From Inonotus obliquus (Eukaryota; Basidiomycota; Agaricomycetes; Hymenochaetales; Hymenochaetaceae), in NCBI GenBank assembly GCA_032164295.1, contig JAJHTX010000002.1:3596001-3660000 (forward strand): 64,000 nucleotides of DNA. Direction: 5' to 3'. This document shows, in pieces, positions 1 to 9,505 of this stretch. The notes beneath the pieces were generated by a model. The model made no database searches. It had not been told where the DNA came from and saw nothing but the letters and a program-made list of their open reading frames with translations. A program made the translations under genes and the position numbers. How positions within the stretch are numbered: position 1 is the stretch's first letter; every line of letters starts with the position of its first letter.

Positions 1-1038
1 AAGTCCTCCGCAGTTGTCGGTCCTCGAACACCATTCGCTAAAGACCCTATCTCTTTTGACTACGGCTATGATTCTGGCGAGGATTGGGAGGAAGAGGAAG
101 AAGGGGCCGATGATCTAGTTAGCGTTGACGGCAGTGAGGCTGAGAAATCGAGCGATGTCGGCTCTGACGAATTTGATGATTGGCTAGTCGATGATGATGG
201 GCCAGTCGAACTGGGTACACCTCTAGATGAATGGGAGGGCTCTCCGGGATTCCCTCTTCCCCAGGACCTCTTACCGAAACGCAAGGCTCCGACAGCGGAA
301 GAGAAACCTAAGGAACCGAAGAAGCGGAAGGTCATGCCGTTAGTACCGTTTACCAAGGGACCATGCTTGGAAGTCAATATTGGAGAATGCAATTATGAAC
401 CGTTTAATCAGTATCGCATACAGCTCTTTAATGGTATGTCGAGGACGTGCTCTACGTACTAATCTTCTCTGATTATATACTTTTAGACACGCCATTTCCC
501 CTCAATCCGTTTACATTTGTCTCGACACCGTTGGTTGTTGAGAAGGTAAACTTATCAAAGCAAGGCTTCGCCGTTCCAACACTTCCTGCGCAGGTCCAAG
601 CGTTAAGCTTGACTGCGAATTCTATGGTACCATCATCGATCACACCTTCCAACTTAGATGCTGGCACGTCCTCGTCCGCTGCCACAGCTCCAACAACGAC
701 CAAGCGCGCACCCCTACAACCGAAAGCACCATTACCACAAGCTCTACTACCGTATTTCGCAGACAAAGTCGCTTCGCTGAGTAGTGGGAACCTAACATGG
801 CTCGTTGAGAGCTTATACCAAGATTTACGGCCCCATCGCATAACAAAAATCGCAATAGAGGCAAAAGTACGAGAGGATTGCGAGAAGTGTCCTATTCGGA
901 AAGTTTGGGTTGTCAAGGATGATGTTCTTGTTAGTGCTTGTTCGATTGGAGAATCCGTTATCTTTGACTCATGAGCTGACACTACATTTCTAGCGAATGC
1001 TTGGCAGAATACCCCCTCCCCCTTTACCAACTGCATGA
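1..1038 (+). CDS. RLF2: CAF-1 large subunit (p150/Cac1), C-terminal part
   Basis: The gene enters from the left edge, open in frame from base 1. Exons are <1-433, 487-929 and 994-1038; phases agree and the last exon ends in TGA. The visible start carries the acidic CAF-1 subunit A motif, FDYGYDSGEDWEEEEEGADD, followed by more D/E-rich sequence and a basic patch KRKAPTAEEKPKEPKKRK. The remainder is a weakly conserved C-terminal region ending RMLGRIPPPPLPTA. In known family members this subunit of the CAF-1 histone chaperone binds PCNA and deposits H3-H4 behind replication forks in the nucleus. The KER and PCNA-binding parts would lie upstream of the window. It converges on SPC24 across a 188 bp gap. 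Confidence 0.85.
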
Positions 1039-1226
1039 AAAGATGGAAGTATACCTTGCGTTGACCGTTGTTGATATTCATTGGTTACACCAGAGTTTCT
1101 TGTAATTATTGAAGTCCTGTCTTGACCAGGCATGCCCCTTTACTCCACTGAAAGTAAAAAGTGCGATACTAGAGATACATATAAAGCCAATATTGTGTGA
1201 TGAGGAACGAGGGCAAGTGGAGGGCA

Positions 1227-2039
1227 TCATGATGAGGCGAAGTTCCATAGCATGTTTGCGTACTCTTCGTTCGTCTTGCCGTGCTCGAAAGATACGGTAT
1301 GGACTTCGCCAGATTGCGAGCCTATGAAAAAGTTAGGAGTGCTACACCGGCTTACAAAATCGGATTGACTTACGGACAAGGACCTTCTGCAATCGGCCGT
1401 TCTTGTCACACACAGGCATGAATCCCAAGCCACGGATGAACGTGAGTTTCAGGCTGCAGGCGAGCGGAGATATACCGAGTAAGGCCATTTGAGAGTACGG
1501 AGTAGGTTCAAAAGTCACATACGTAGAAGCATCCAACTCATGTTCCGTGGCAGGATCACTCCCCTCCAATTTAGAACACTCCTCCCTCAATCTCGCCAAT
1601 GCCGCCTCTTTCTCAGCAAGGGAGCTCTCGGCAGCATTGATCCGTTTCATGAACCCCAAGCGAGTAGCATCAAGCGCATAAAGTGATTCGGCATGCGCTT
1701 CCGCTGAAGGTATAGTTGGTGGTCGTGTGCAAGACGTGCGTGCTGCATCTAGCGTTCGGAGAAGATCTGTAATAGGCGTTGAATTATCATAGCTCAAGGG
1801 CAACAGCGGATATCAATGGGAGACTTACTTTTAAGATTGCTATTGGCCTCGTCAAGTACCTTCTGCCGTTGAGCCGCCACGGTACCCATCTGCTCCTCCG
1901 CGCTGACGATACTGAGATAGTCTTCGGTTGGGTCAAAGATCGGGCCCATACTCTGCAGAACCTTACTGCAGTCATGATTAGCTACGCGCAAATAAGAGGT
2001 CAGGATATCCCACATAGCGTCTTGCATCGAGTCAGCCAT
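1227..2039 (-). CDS. SPC24: Kinetochore protein Spc24
   Basis: Four exons on the minus strand (2039-1829, 1766-1523, 1453-1374, 1321-1227) give 209 residues with consistent phase. The N-terminal two thirds is helical and charged, with a coiled-coil stretch around residues 80-150 (for example NAAESSLAEKEAALARLREE). A small C-terminal globular domain follows, LKLTFIRGLGFMPV then KNGRLQKVLVRS, the typical fungal Spc24 ending. Known role: with Spc25 it forms the centromere-proximal end of the Ndc80 complex and links microtubules to the inner kinetochore. The start is the first ATG of the MADSMQDAMWDILTSYL helix. The family is short and divergent, so the call rests on the C-terminal motif, overall size and architecture. 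Confidence 0.8.
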
Positions 2040-2300
2040 GTTTAGATCGTTTTGCAGTGCGCTGGGATAGATCCAAGGGTAAGGAAGTTCACGTTCAGTT
2101 CAAGCTAACGCGTTACGTTACGCCATGTGATCGTCAGTCTGATCGTCATTACATAATTTACGATAACTTGGAACTGCATACAAGTACAAGTATTTTATAC
2201 AAGATTTACGACTCACGCTCAACTGGGCACAAGAATAAACCAATGAAGAGAAGCGATCAATACTGTGTCGCAGAAATAAGAAGAGCCGGAGTGAAGATGA

Positions 2301-3572
2301 TCATGCTTTCGCTGCAGACGCGGGCTATAGAAATAAATAGGTTGGCACAATAGCTCTCGATTAAGATACATTACACTCGCCTTCTCTGCCTTAGATGCTG
2401 GCTTGACGGACTTTGCTGATGCAGGTTTCCTGGAAGCCGGGCCTGCCTTAGAATTTGACTTCCCTTTCGACGCAGGCTTCTTTGGCTTCGAGGCGGCAGA
2501 CTTTGCCGCCGTCTATTTCAGAAAATGAGTCCCTTCCTTGGATTGCTCTGCAGGACATTGTATAAGCCCACCTTCTTGGTGGATGTCTTCTTAGCGGTGG
2601 GTTTCGCTTTAGCTTTAGCGGCTACCTTCTTCGTCGACGCTGCACTCGCAGCAGGTTTCTTCACAGGCTTAGCATTAGGCTTCTTGCTTGCCTTTGATCG
2701 CTCCTTTTCAGCGGGTTTCTTCGTTGCTGCAGTCTTCCCACTCAAAACCCTTGTAGTAGTTGTTCTCTTGTTCTATTGACGTATTAAGACCATCGAGGGC
2801 GGATTTTGGTACTGGTGAAGATTCCCCACCTGTTTCTCGCTCGTTGCCAATGTCTTCTTTGTTCTAGCCTTTGTGGGAGCTGCTTGCTCAGCCTTTGTAG
2901 CTTTCTTGTTCTTTGAGATTCATATTCAGTCACGAAGCCTTAGGGATTATAGTGAGAAAGGAGGGAGCAGACCTCTTTCTCGGCCTTGTTGGTTTCCTTT
3001 GTCACCTCGGCTTTCGCCTTGGGAGCCAATTTGACTTTGCCTGAGGGTCCTTTTAACATGTGTTAGTACAAACACCGATAGTGAAATCATGATATTCTCA
3101 CCCTTTAGAAGCACAAGGATGCCTTTCTCGGAGCCAGAGAGAATAGCGCGTGAGAGCAGCGAAGTATGAGACGCATCCATAGTAAGTTTGTACTTCGTTT
3201 CAACAAACTAGGCTCGGCAATATCAGAATGAACTTATCTCGATGATCTGCCTGAGACAAACCTTCTTGATTGTAGGACGAGACACGCCGGCACGGGAGTC
3301 CTCCGGATGTGCGATTATGCACTCCTGTGGAAGGATTTAGTCCAACTACGAACACTACACTCCCATGATGATTGAATATGTCCCATAGTCATGCTTGGAG
3401 GTCAGTCTACTACCAGCACGAGCACTGCCAGGCACTCATAACAATGACTCAACACGACGCAATTGCGCACCAGATTACTGACCTTGATCATATCAATCCA
3501 GCTTGGATGGGCAAGGGGCTTGGTGGACTTGGCCGCGGCGCTCTTCTTCGTTGATGACGTTGATCTGGACAT
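2301..3572 (-). CDS. Linker histone H1, copy A
   Basis: Eight exons (3572-3483, 3324-3262, 3207-3102, 3049-2973, 2910-2830, 2772-2572, 2512-2375, 2324-2301) encode 259 residues. A short basic N-terminus leads into the winged-helix GH1 domain at about residues 20-107, with landmarks HPSWIDMIKECI, AGVSRPTIKKFV, SGSEKG and GPSGKVKLAPK. The rest is a Lys/Ala/Pro-rich tail that ends SPASAAKA. H1 binds linker DNA at the nucleosome dyad and compacts chromatin. The tail is spread over five exons separated by 50-65 nt introns, more than in copy B at 6814. The last 24 nt exon was chosen because it restores a basic H1 ending and phase; reading straight through would give a non-histone tail. Confidence 0.9.
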
Positions 3573-4245
3573 TCTGACACGGCGATGAGTGCGCGTTTAG
3601 TGGTGAGGAGGGGTCAACAGAGAAGATGATATCTGGAGCAGAGAGTGAATCTGGGGGATACAGCGGTTGGAGTCGGAACTTAAGAGTCGTTGTTGAGTGT
3701 GGCCCGTCGAGATTGGAAGTCCGCCTCACCTCACCTCACGTGCTCACTATATGCGTGTTCAACTTCGTTCCGCTTGCATTCGTCATTGTACTGCATAGCC
3801 ATTCCCATGACTACCACCATGCGAGCGCGCAAAGTCTACTGAAGGTGAAGTGTTCGGTTAATCTGGTGACGCGTATCCGGGGTGCTGGCGGGCAAATGGG
3901 ATTCCTAGCACGACATGAATCTTGAGATATGCACGATTTTGGTCATTATGAGCGAGTTTCAGTACTAGAACTACATATAATGGTTGGATATTATGATATC
4001 CGGACGATATGCTTGAGGGTTGATTAACTGAAGCGGGATCTGGTGAGGGAAAGCGGTGGGCAGAGTGAACCTACCTGATCGGTGTGCGTCGATCAATGAA
4101 GATGTCGGAGTCTAAAGTCGCGTCACCTTACGTTTTGGCCGACAAATCACAGGCCCTCCATATATCAGCTTCGAATCTGTCGCTCGCTTTTATCCCCAGC
4201 ATTCTTCAGCTGCGTGTACGCTTTGCACAACGAAATCCGTATAGA
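3573..4245. other. Intergenic region between H1 copy A and the AMP-binding gene
   Basis: This 673 bp stretch separates two divergent starts, so it should hold both promoters. It has a CCTCACCTCACCTCACGTG run at 3723-3741 and a GACGC-type promoter element at 4084-4095. Short open frames here lack coding character. Confidence 0.6.
4084..4095 (-). promoter_or_regulatory. GATCGACGC promoter element upstream of the AMP-binding gene
   Basis: On the minus strand this reads TGATCGACGCAC, sharing the TGATCGACGC core with the sites at 35276 and 62577. It lies about 150 bp before the predicted ATG. A function is inferred only from recurrence in gene-start regions. Confidence 0.35.
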
Positions 4246-6403
4246 ATGCCAAATTTGACAGAAACAGACGGGCTCACAGTTGTTCTGGGTGTCATTGCCG
4301 CGGGCGCGTTTCTCCTTCACACTTTCCTCACACCCCAGTCGTTGGTCCATCCTATCCTCCTTGGACGCCAGAGCGACGTCGACCGCGTCAGGAAGCCGCG
4401 CGAAAGCGCCGTGTACAGAAACTATGGCACTGGACTGATGAGCATGGCAAGTTATCGATAGGCGCCTTGATGAATGTAGAACTTAACCCGACTTCTCTAG
4501 CTACCTGCAAGGCCTGCAAACGCCATCTTGACGCTCTTGGACTTTGTCAGACCCGATTTCTCCGACGAGAGATCTCTCTGGTCAACAAAAGTGTGTACTG
4601 AACTGTTACTTGTCAATATAAAACGCTCTGAGCATTGTATCAGATTACTAACGAGAAACTCCGATCGCGTGTCACTTCGCTGGGCAATGGTTTGGTGCGC
4701 ATTGCTGGACTACGGCCCAAGGAATCCAATGTACTTCTTCTCCTCAAGGATGGAATTGGTACGAAATCGTCATTTCCCGGTCCTCCATTATGCCCTGTGC
4801 TCAATCCCTATCTTGTAGATTTTCTGGTTGCGGACCTGGCCCTGGCATCCCAGTCGATTCCGTCGCTCACTATCTCGTCCCTGACCCTTCTTTCAGACGT
4901 ATTGGATCTACATCCGCCAAGTGTGATCATCTTGCACGTAGATTTCTTAAGCCATTTGCTAGAGCAAATCGCAGAAAATAAGGATTACGCGCGTCATACG
5001 TTGATATTGGTTGGCGAAGGTGATCTTCCGGACTTCGTCGAGAAGCTTCACGTGAAAATTCTATGGCTAGCTGATTTGGAAAGAAAGGGCGCAAAGGAAG
5101 CGCCTGCTCAAAGCCCACCGATCCGTAGGTATTGAACAATCGCGTATTCTCCCAACGCTGAAGCTAGTTGCAGAGCCCCTGGACATCTTCTCCGTGTCCT
5201 TCTATCCAGGGCCCAACAACGAATTGAAGGCAACCCGTCTTACTCATCAAGTATTTGTATCTGCCTCTTCTTCGGGGATCAGGTGGCTGATTGATAAACT
5301 CCACAGAATTTAACCGCAGGTGTCGCAGCTACCCGGGCACTATTCCCTCTCACGGGAGCGATCTCTTCAACGGACTCGATAGCTTCTTCCCACTCCCTAT
5401 CCACGCCATTTGGACGCGCTATTGCTTACACCGCATTATTCGAGAACGCGCACTTTAGCACGATTGACACTACAAACGTCTTTTCCAGGGATGGCAGTAT
5501 GCATATCTTTTCAAGGCGTGAATTCTTTACGGTACTGATCTTGGGTCATGCTAGCTTCAACAAAGGAGACTGAAGCTCTTAAGCAGCTCAGTACAATTGA
5601 CCCATCCCCCACAATAGCTTTCTTGTGAGTGAATATCGAACATCCTGGTCTCCGGTCTAAAATCATCTGCAGGACACCAACTCAATTAAATACCATCGTA
5701 ACTTCCGTGTTGTCGAGAGCGGAAAAGTCTTTGTTATTTTCCGTGGCATGGCGCCATAAGTTATCCCACCTCCAGCATGGCTTTCTGAGTAAAGACAGTA
5801 TCTGGGATAAATCTTTCCTCGCTGGTCCCCGTAAAGCTGTTATGAACGGCTGGGCTGACAGCCTGCGGGCCGTCGTCATCAGCGGTGGTAAGCCATCAGC
5901 AGTTGCAAGCAAAGAGCATTTCTTACCAACAGTAAATCATAGGCATTGCTGGAGCCAAGTCTCTGACACCTGCTCGGATCGCCCTTTCCGTGCCTATCGT
6001 CAATGCCCACGAGCACGCGCTCGTAGCAGGACCCGTGTTCTTCTCCCACCCCCTCGACTTCCAGGATTTCCCAGAGAGGTCGTCAAAGAGCAATCCTGAG
6101 TTTTCAGACAATGCACATGTTGGCCCTCCATCAATCAATACTGAGGCGAAGCTCATGGGAGTGGACGATGCAGCCGTGGAGAACGGTGCAGATCCGGTCG
6201 GCGAGGTGAGAACACTCTTTCGCTTTCTAAGAAAGTTATTAATCTGGAGTGGTCAGGTTTTCGTGCGTGGTCCGTCCGTAACCCTCCCTCTAGAGGGGGA
6301 CAAAGAATTCGACGTTGGTGACTGGGTGTCACTCGGTGAAAGAGGCTTAGCGCAATCGAATGGAACTTTCAAAGTCATACATGCGAGGAAATACCACGTC
6401 TAG
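4246..6403 (+). CDS. Membrane-anchored AMP-binding (acyl-CoA ligase-like) protein with degenerate active site
   Basis: Ten exons (4246-4446, 4501-4590, 4644-4758, 4819-5124, 5174-5250, 5307-5496, 5555-5624, 5673-5887, 5943-6205, 6257-6403) encode 557 residues. A hydrophobic segment at about residues 8-28 resembles the N-terminal anchor of long-chain acyl-CoA synthetases. The adenylation fold can be followed to the end: FYPGPNNELKATRLTHQ (247-263) sits where the Thr/Ser/Gly-rich ATP loop belongs, Glu445 in NAHEH at the usual YGxTE position, and Asp531 in VGDW at the TGD position. The ATP loop has lost its Gly/Ser/Thr signature, and the chain stops soon after Asp531, so the C-terminal lid with its catalytic lysine is missing. 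I infer a pseudoenzyme or a diverged function. The first intron (4447-4500) is GC-AG. An in-frame upstream ATG at 4084 exists, but the start at 4246 fits the membrane anchor better. Confidence 0.7.
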
Positions 6404-6621
6404 TGTGGAGGTAAAGGGCGGATTGGAACTGCAACCATAACTGATGCGCTTTTACGCAACAGCTTTCCTGTCGCTGCTCGTTAACAATTGCTGTGATGTT
6501 CATGATACTTAAGTCAATGTCCGTGTGAGACTGCTATTGTCAATGTGATATTGTGAGAGTGAGATCAGGATATCAGGTCAGGATAAGTACCGTATCACGT
6601 GGGACGTGTAGTTGCGGCGGA

Positions 6622-6633
6622 GATCGACGCGTC
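6622..6633 (+). promoter_or_regulatory. MluI-box-like element GATCGACGCGTC upstream of H1 copy B
   Basis: It contains the palindrome GACGCGTC and so the MluI cell-cycle box ACGCGT, about 65 bp before the TATA box. In ascomycete yeasts ACGCGT is bound by the G1/S factor MBF, which would suit a histone gene. The same 12-mer lies inside the sites at 35276 and 62577. Confidence 0.45.
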
Positions 6634-6698
6634 TTGTGGTTGTTTCTAGAGAGCGGAGTTCAAAAATGAAAGTTGCACCGCCACACATTAAGAGACAA

Positions 6699-6706
6699 TA
6701 TATAAG
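6699..6706 (+). promoter_or_regulatory. TATA box of H1 copy B
   Basis: TATATAAG lies 108 bp before the ATG, followed by a CT-rich segment suitable for transcription start. It is one of the clearer TATA boxes in the window, fitting a strongly expressed histone gene. Confidence 0.6.
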
Positions 6707-6813
6707 AGGCGCTTCACGCGCCTATTTATCCACCTAAAGTTCTGCCTCTAAAACCCCTTTGTGCTCCCACACTTAACCCTAGCTACAGTTCTATCCCAAC
6801 CCTCAACATAACA

Positions 6814-7850
6814 ATGTCTTCCACTGAAGTCGCTGCTTCTGCTCCTGCTCCTGTCCCAGCTGAGAATGAGGCTCCGCCAGCTGCTGCTGAGGCTCCTGCG
6901 TCCAAGGGTAAGGCACCCGCGAGGGAAAGAAGGACGGTGAAGAAGGCATCCACGTCTAAGGCACCCTCAACCAAGGCAAAGAAAGATGCTCCAGCAAAGG
7001 CAACCAATGCTACTCACCCCCCGTGGAAGGATATTATCAGCGTATGAACTCCGTGGCTTAGTATATGCAACTTGGCTAACATCATGCATCATAGGAATGC
7101 ATTGTTGAGAACCCGGGCGAAGCCCGTACTGGCGTTTCTCGTGCTACTATCAAGAAGGTTCGTCCTTATGCGGCGTATCGTGTCCACTTGGTCATTGACT
7201 CTATTCCAGTATGCCGAGAAGAAATATAAGATCGACGTTTCGGGCACGAATCTCTTCCAGCTAAACCGCGCCATCGCCTCTGGATCTGAGAAGGGTTACT
7301 TCCTTCTTCCGAAGGGTCCGTCGGGCAAGGTCAAGCTTGCTCCCAAGGCCAAGCCCGCTGCTTCCTCTAAAGAGGTATGTCTATCTTTTTTTAAAGATAT
7401 TCAGATCCTTATTTCGTTTCTCAGAACGCCAAACCGGTAAGCCCCAAGCCGAAAGCGAAAGCAAAGGGAAAGGCAACCACCACTGCTAAGCCTGCTGCGA
7501 AAGCCACTGCTGCGACCAAACCGGCTGCAAAGAAGGCTGCGAAGGGTACTACTGCTACCAAGAAGGCAGCTCCAGCGAAGAAGTCCACAACAAAGGCCGC
7601 GACAGCCAAGAAACCAAAGGCCGCTGCAACGACGGCGACGAAGAAAACTTCAAGTAGGAGGACTGACGCGAAAAAGGTACGCATATCTGTATGAAATAGT
7701 TTTGACTCAGAGTTGACCGTCGACTTCCAGACTGCTGCAAAGGCTGCCGCATCCAAGCCCAAGGGGAAGTCAACGAAGCCTGCGTCGAACAAGCCCGTAT
7801 CCAAGCCAGTGTCCAGAACTAAGCCGGCGTCGAGGAAGGCGAAGGCGTAA
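6814..7850 (+). CDS. Linker histone H1, copy B
   Basis: Five exons (6814-7041, 7095-7157, 7210-7374, 7425-7676, 7731-7850) encode 275 residues. An Ala/Pro/Glu-rich N-terminus (PAPVPAENEAPPAAAEAPAS) precedes the GH1 winged helix at about residues 68-150: THPPWKDIISECI, TGVSRATIKKYA, SGSEKG, GPSGKVKLAPK. A very long Lys/Ala/Pro tail follows, with AKKP-type repeats, ending SRKAKA. It is a paralogue of copy A, with the first two introns at equivalent places (before ECI and after TIKK). Copy B has a longer N-terminal arm and fewer tail introns. Both are intact and should bind linker DNA. Confidence 0.92.
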
Positions 7851-8029
7851 TTCTTTTTACCCGTTTCCTTTCCTCTTTCTGTAGTTAGTTTCGCATGAAC
7901 TCATCTCGTAGTTCGTCCTGGGTTAAATTTTGTATTTGTCTGTATTCCTGTATTATTTTATCGGTCCTCTTACTTTATTAATTTCCAAATAAACATTTGC
8001 TCATCGGATGAGTTTGGGGGTGATCTAAG

Positions 8030-9197
8030 TCACGATACTATGCAGGCGACACTACCGAGTTGCTTTCGGATATCTTGATAGTCCACATCGTGAGCTGGAG
8101 AATCTGTGAGCTAGGTAACGAGAAAGGAGCGGACTTGACTCACAATCCTCTACTTCTCCCCATGCCTCTATCTGGCTGTTGACCTCGACATGAGCCGCCT
8201 GGGCTGCCTGTTCAACGTCTATCCTTCCGTGGACGAGCGCGAGCGCAATTAGAAACGATTTTGTCGAATACGTTGCCCGTTCCATTCCTGCAGCGCGAAA
8301 AAATAAGTATAAAAAGTTGACCGTCACACTGGGAACTGTCTTACCGGCCAATTGCCACTCGTCGAACTCCTTCACAACGTCAATGAGGCGGGCCTTCGTC
8401 TCCTCAGGCTGGTTCGAGGAGAATAGGCTTTCATATACACGGACGTCAAGACCATACTCCTCTCGTATCCAGGATAGTAATGGTTTCCAATGGGCGTCTT
8501 GTAGTCGAACAAGCGCCTCAGGCTTGTCCTGCTGGAAGCTGAGCAATAAGTCAGCGAAAACTAGGACCACGGTCCGGGAAAAACGAACCAAATCGTATCC
8601 GTATCGAGATACTTCAGCAACGCTTCAATGACTTCGTTCCGAGATTTCTCTTCCCGAAGAGCGTCGATTGCACGGCTAACGAGGCCAGTCTTTCATGTTT
8701 TGTTATTAATAAGCAATTATTCCGCAAACCGATATTGTGGATGGACGAACCATTGGAAGCGCATGAGGCCTCAGTACTTTGTCTTGATTTTCCCACTCAT
8801 TGGCAATCAAAGCTGCAGCTAGTCTTTTCTTGTGCGGAATAAGTAGTGTTTCTCCAGATGGTGTTTTTAGAGCTCGACTATCCAGAGTCACCGTGATGCC
8901 ATCTTTACGCTGCGTTAGAACTCTGATTGAATACAGTAAAAAAAAAATCACAGTTGACTCACCAGGTCTCTCAGATATTCCGACGCTTTTCCAAAATCTC
9001 TTAAGTGTTACCTCCGCACCTGAATAATGATAGTCAAGTTTAGTGAATCGTGCAAAACGGACAGCCAGCTCACGGTTTGTCGCTGTAACTGGAGCGCCCT
9101 CCGAAGTAGTTGCGAAAGTACGTATTAAATAAAAAGGTGAGATACACTGGAAGTTGAACTTGCGCGACCAGAACGTGAAATGTCCCCTCCAGGCCAT
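8030..9197 (-). CDS. ATP12: ATP synthase F1 assembly chaperone Atp12
   Basis: Eight exons (9197-9074, 9019-8963, 8902-8751, 8689-8589, 8538-8345, 8287-8144, 8094-8030) are counted here as seven coding blocks, giving 278 residues with every phase in agreement. Diagnostic stretches are TLKRFWKSVGI, VTLDSRALKTPSG, ALIANEWENQ, LRPHALPM, ERATYSTKSFLIALALVHGR, EVNSQIEAWGEVED and VDYQDIRKQLGS. The N-terminus is rich in Arg, Lys, Phe and Ser with few acids, as expected for a mitochondrial presequence. Atp12 binds the F1 alpha subunit in the mitochondrial matrix until it assembles. The intron 8903-8962 appears to use a second AG (AAAG) because the first AG lies only a few bases after the likely CTAAC branch point; the first AG would create a stop. 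It converges on H1 copy B across 179 bp. Confidence 0.92.
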
Positions 9198-9272
9198 GCT
9201 GAAAGATAACTCAGTCTCTGAGGTTGGGACCTATTAAATTTATGTGCATTCCCACGGTCTCGTTCTTTACCA

Positions 9273-9286
9273 GTGATCGACGCGAC
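9273..9286 (+). promoter_or_regulatory. GTGATCGACGCGAC element between ATP12 and the pirin gene
   Basis: It matches the 35276 and 62577 sites except for one base near the end (GACGCGAC for GACGCGTC). It lies in the 308 bp shared upstream region of two divergent genes, 76 bp from the ATP12 start. Confidence 0.4.
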
Positions 9287-9505
9287 GAACTCAGCGTTAG
9301 TCAGCGAGCTTCTTGTCTCACGTTATTACGCATAAACCAATTACCGAGCGAGTTCCTAAAGTAGATAATCCGTTCTCAAGGATCTGAGCAAGACTGTGCT
9401 CCGTGTCGGGCTTTCTTGCTCACCATCTATTTCGGAGTCACCTAAGTAATACACCACACCGCCAATAGCCAGAACGACCTAGTAACATCCAGCACCACTT
9501 GTTGA

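Larger units (their letters stand above)
6404..6813. other. Promoter region of H1 copy B
   Basis: This 410 bp gap contains the end of the AMP-binding transcript and the H1 copy B promoter: a GATCGACGCGTC element at 6622, a TATA box at 6699 and a pyrimidine-rich leader before the ATG. No gene was seen. Confidence 0.6.

Noticed and set aside
473..1081. Long minus-strand open frame (202 codons) opposite the CAF-1 exons
   Set aside because: It overlaps clear CAF-1 coding sequence and crosses both introns; no family features. It is a shadow of codon usage on the other strand.
2525..2779. Plus-strand hydrophobic open frame resembling a membrane protein
   Set aside because: It is antisense to the Lys/Ala-rich H1 tail; Lys and Ala codons read backwards give Phe, Leu and Ala, imitating membrane helices. 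The same applies to 7421-7804.
8938..8947. A10 run in ATP12 as a frameshift or sequencing error
   Set aside because: It lies inside an intron that is removed, so its length does not affect the frame.
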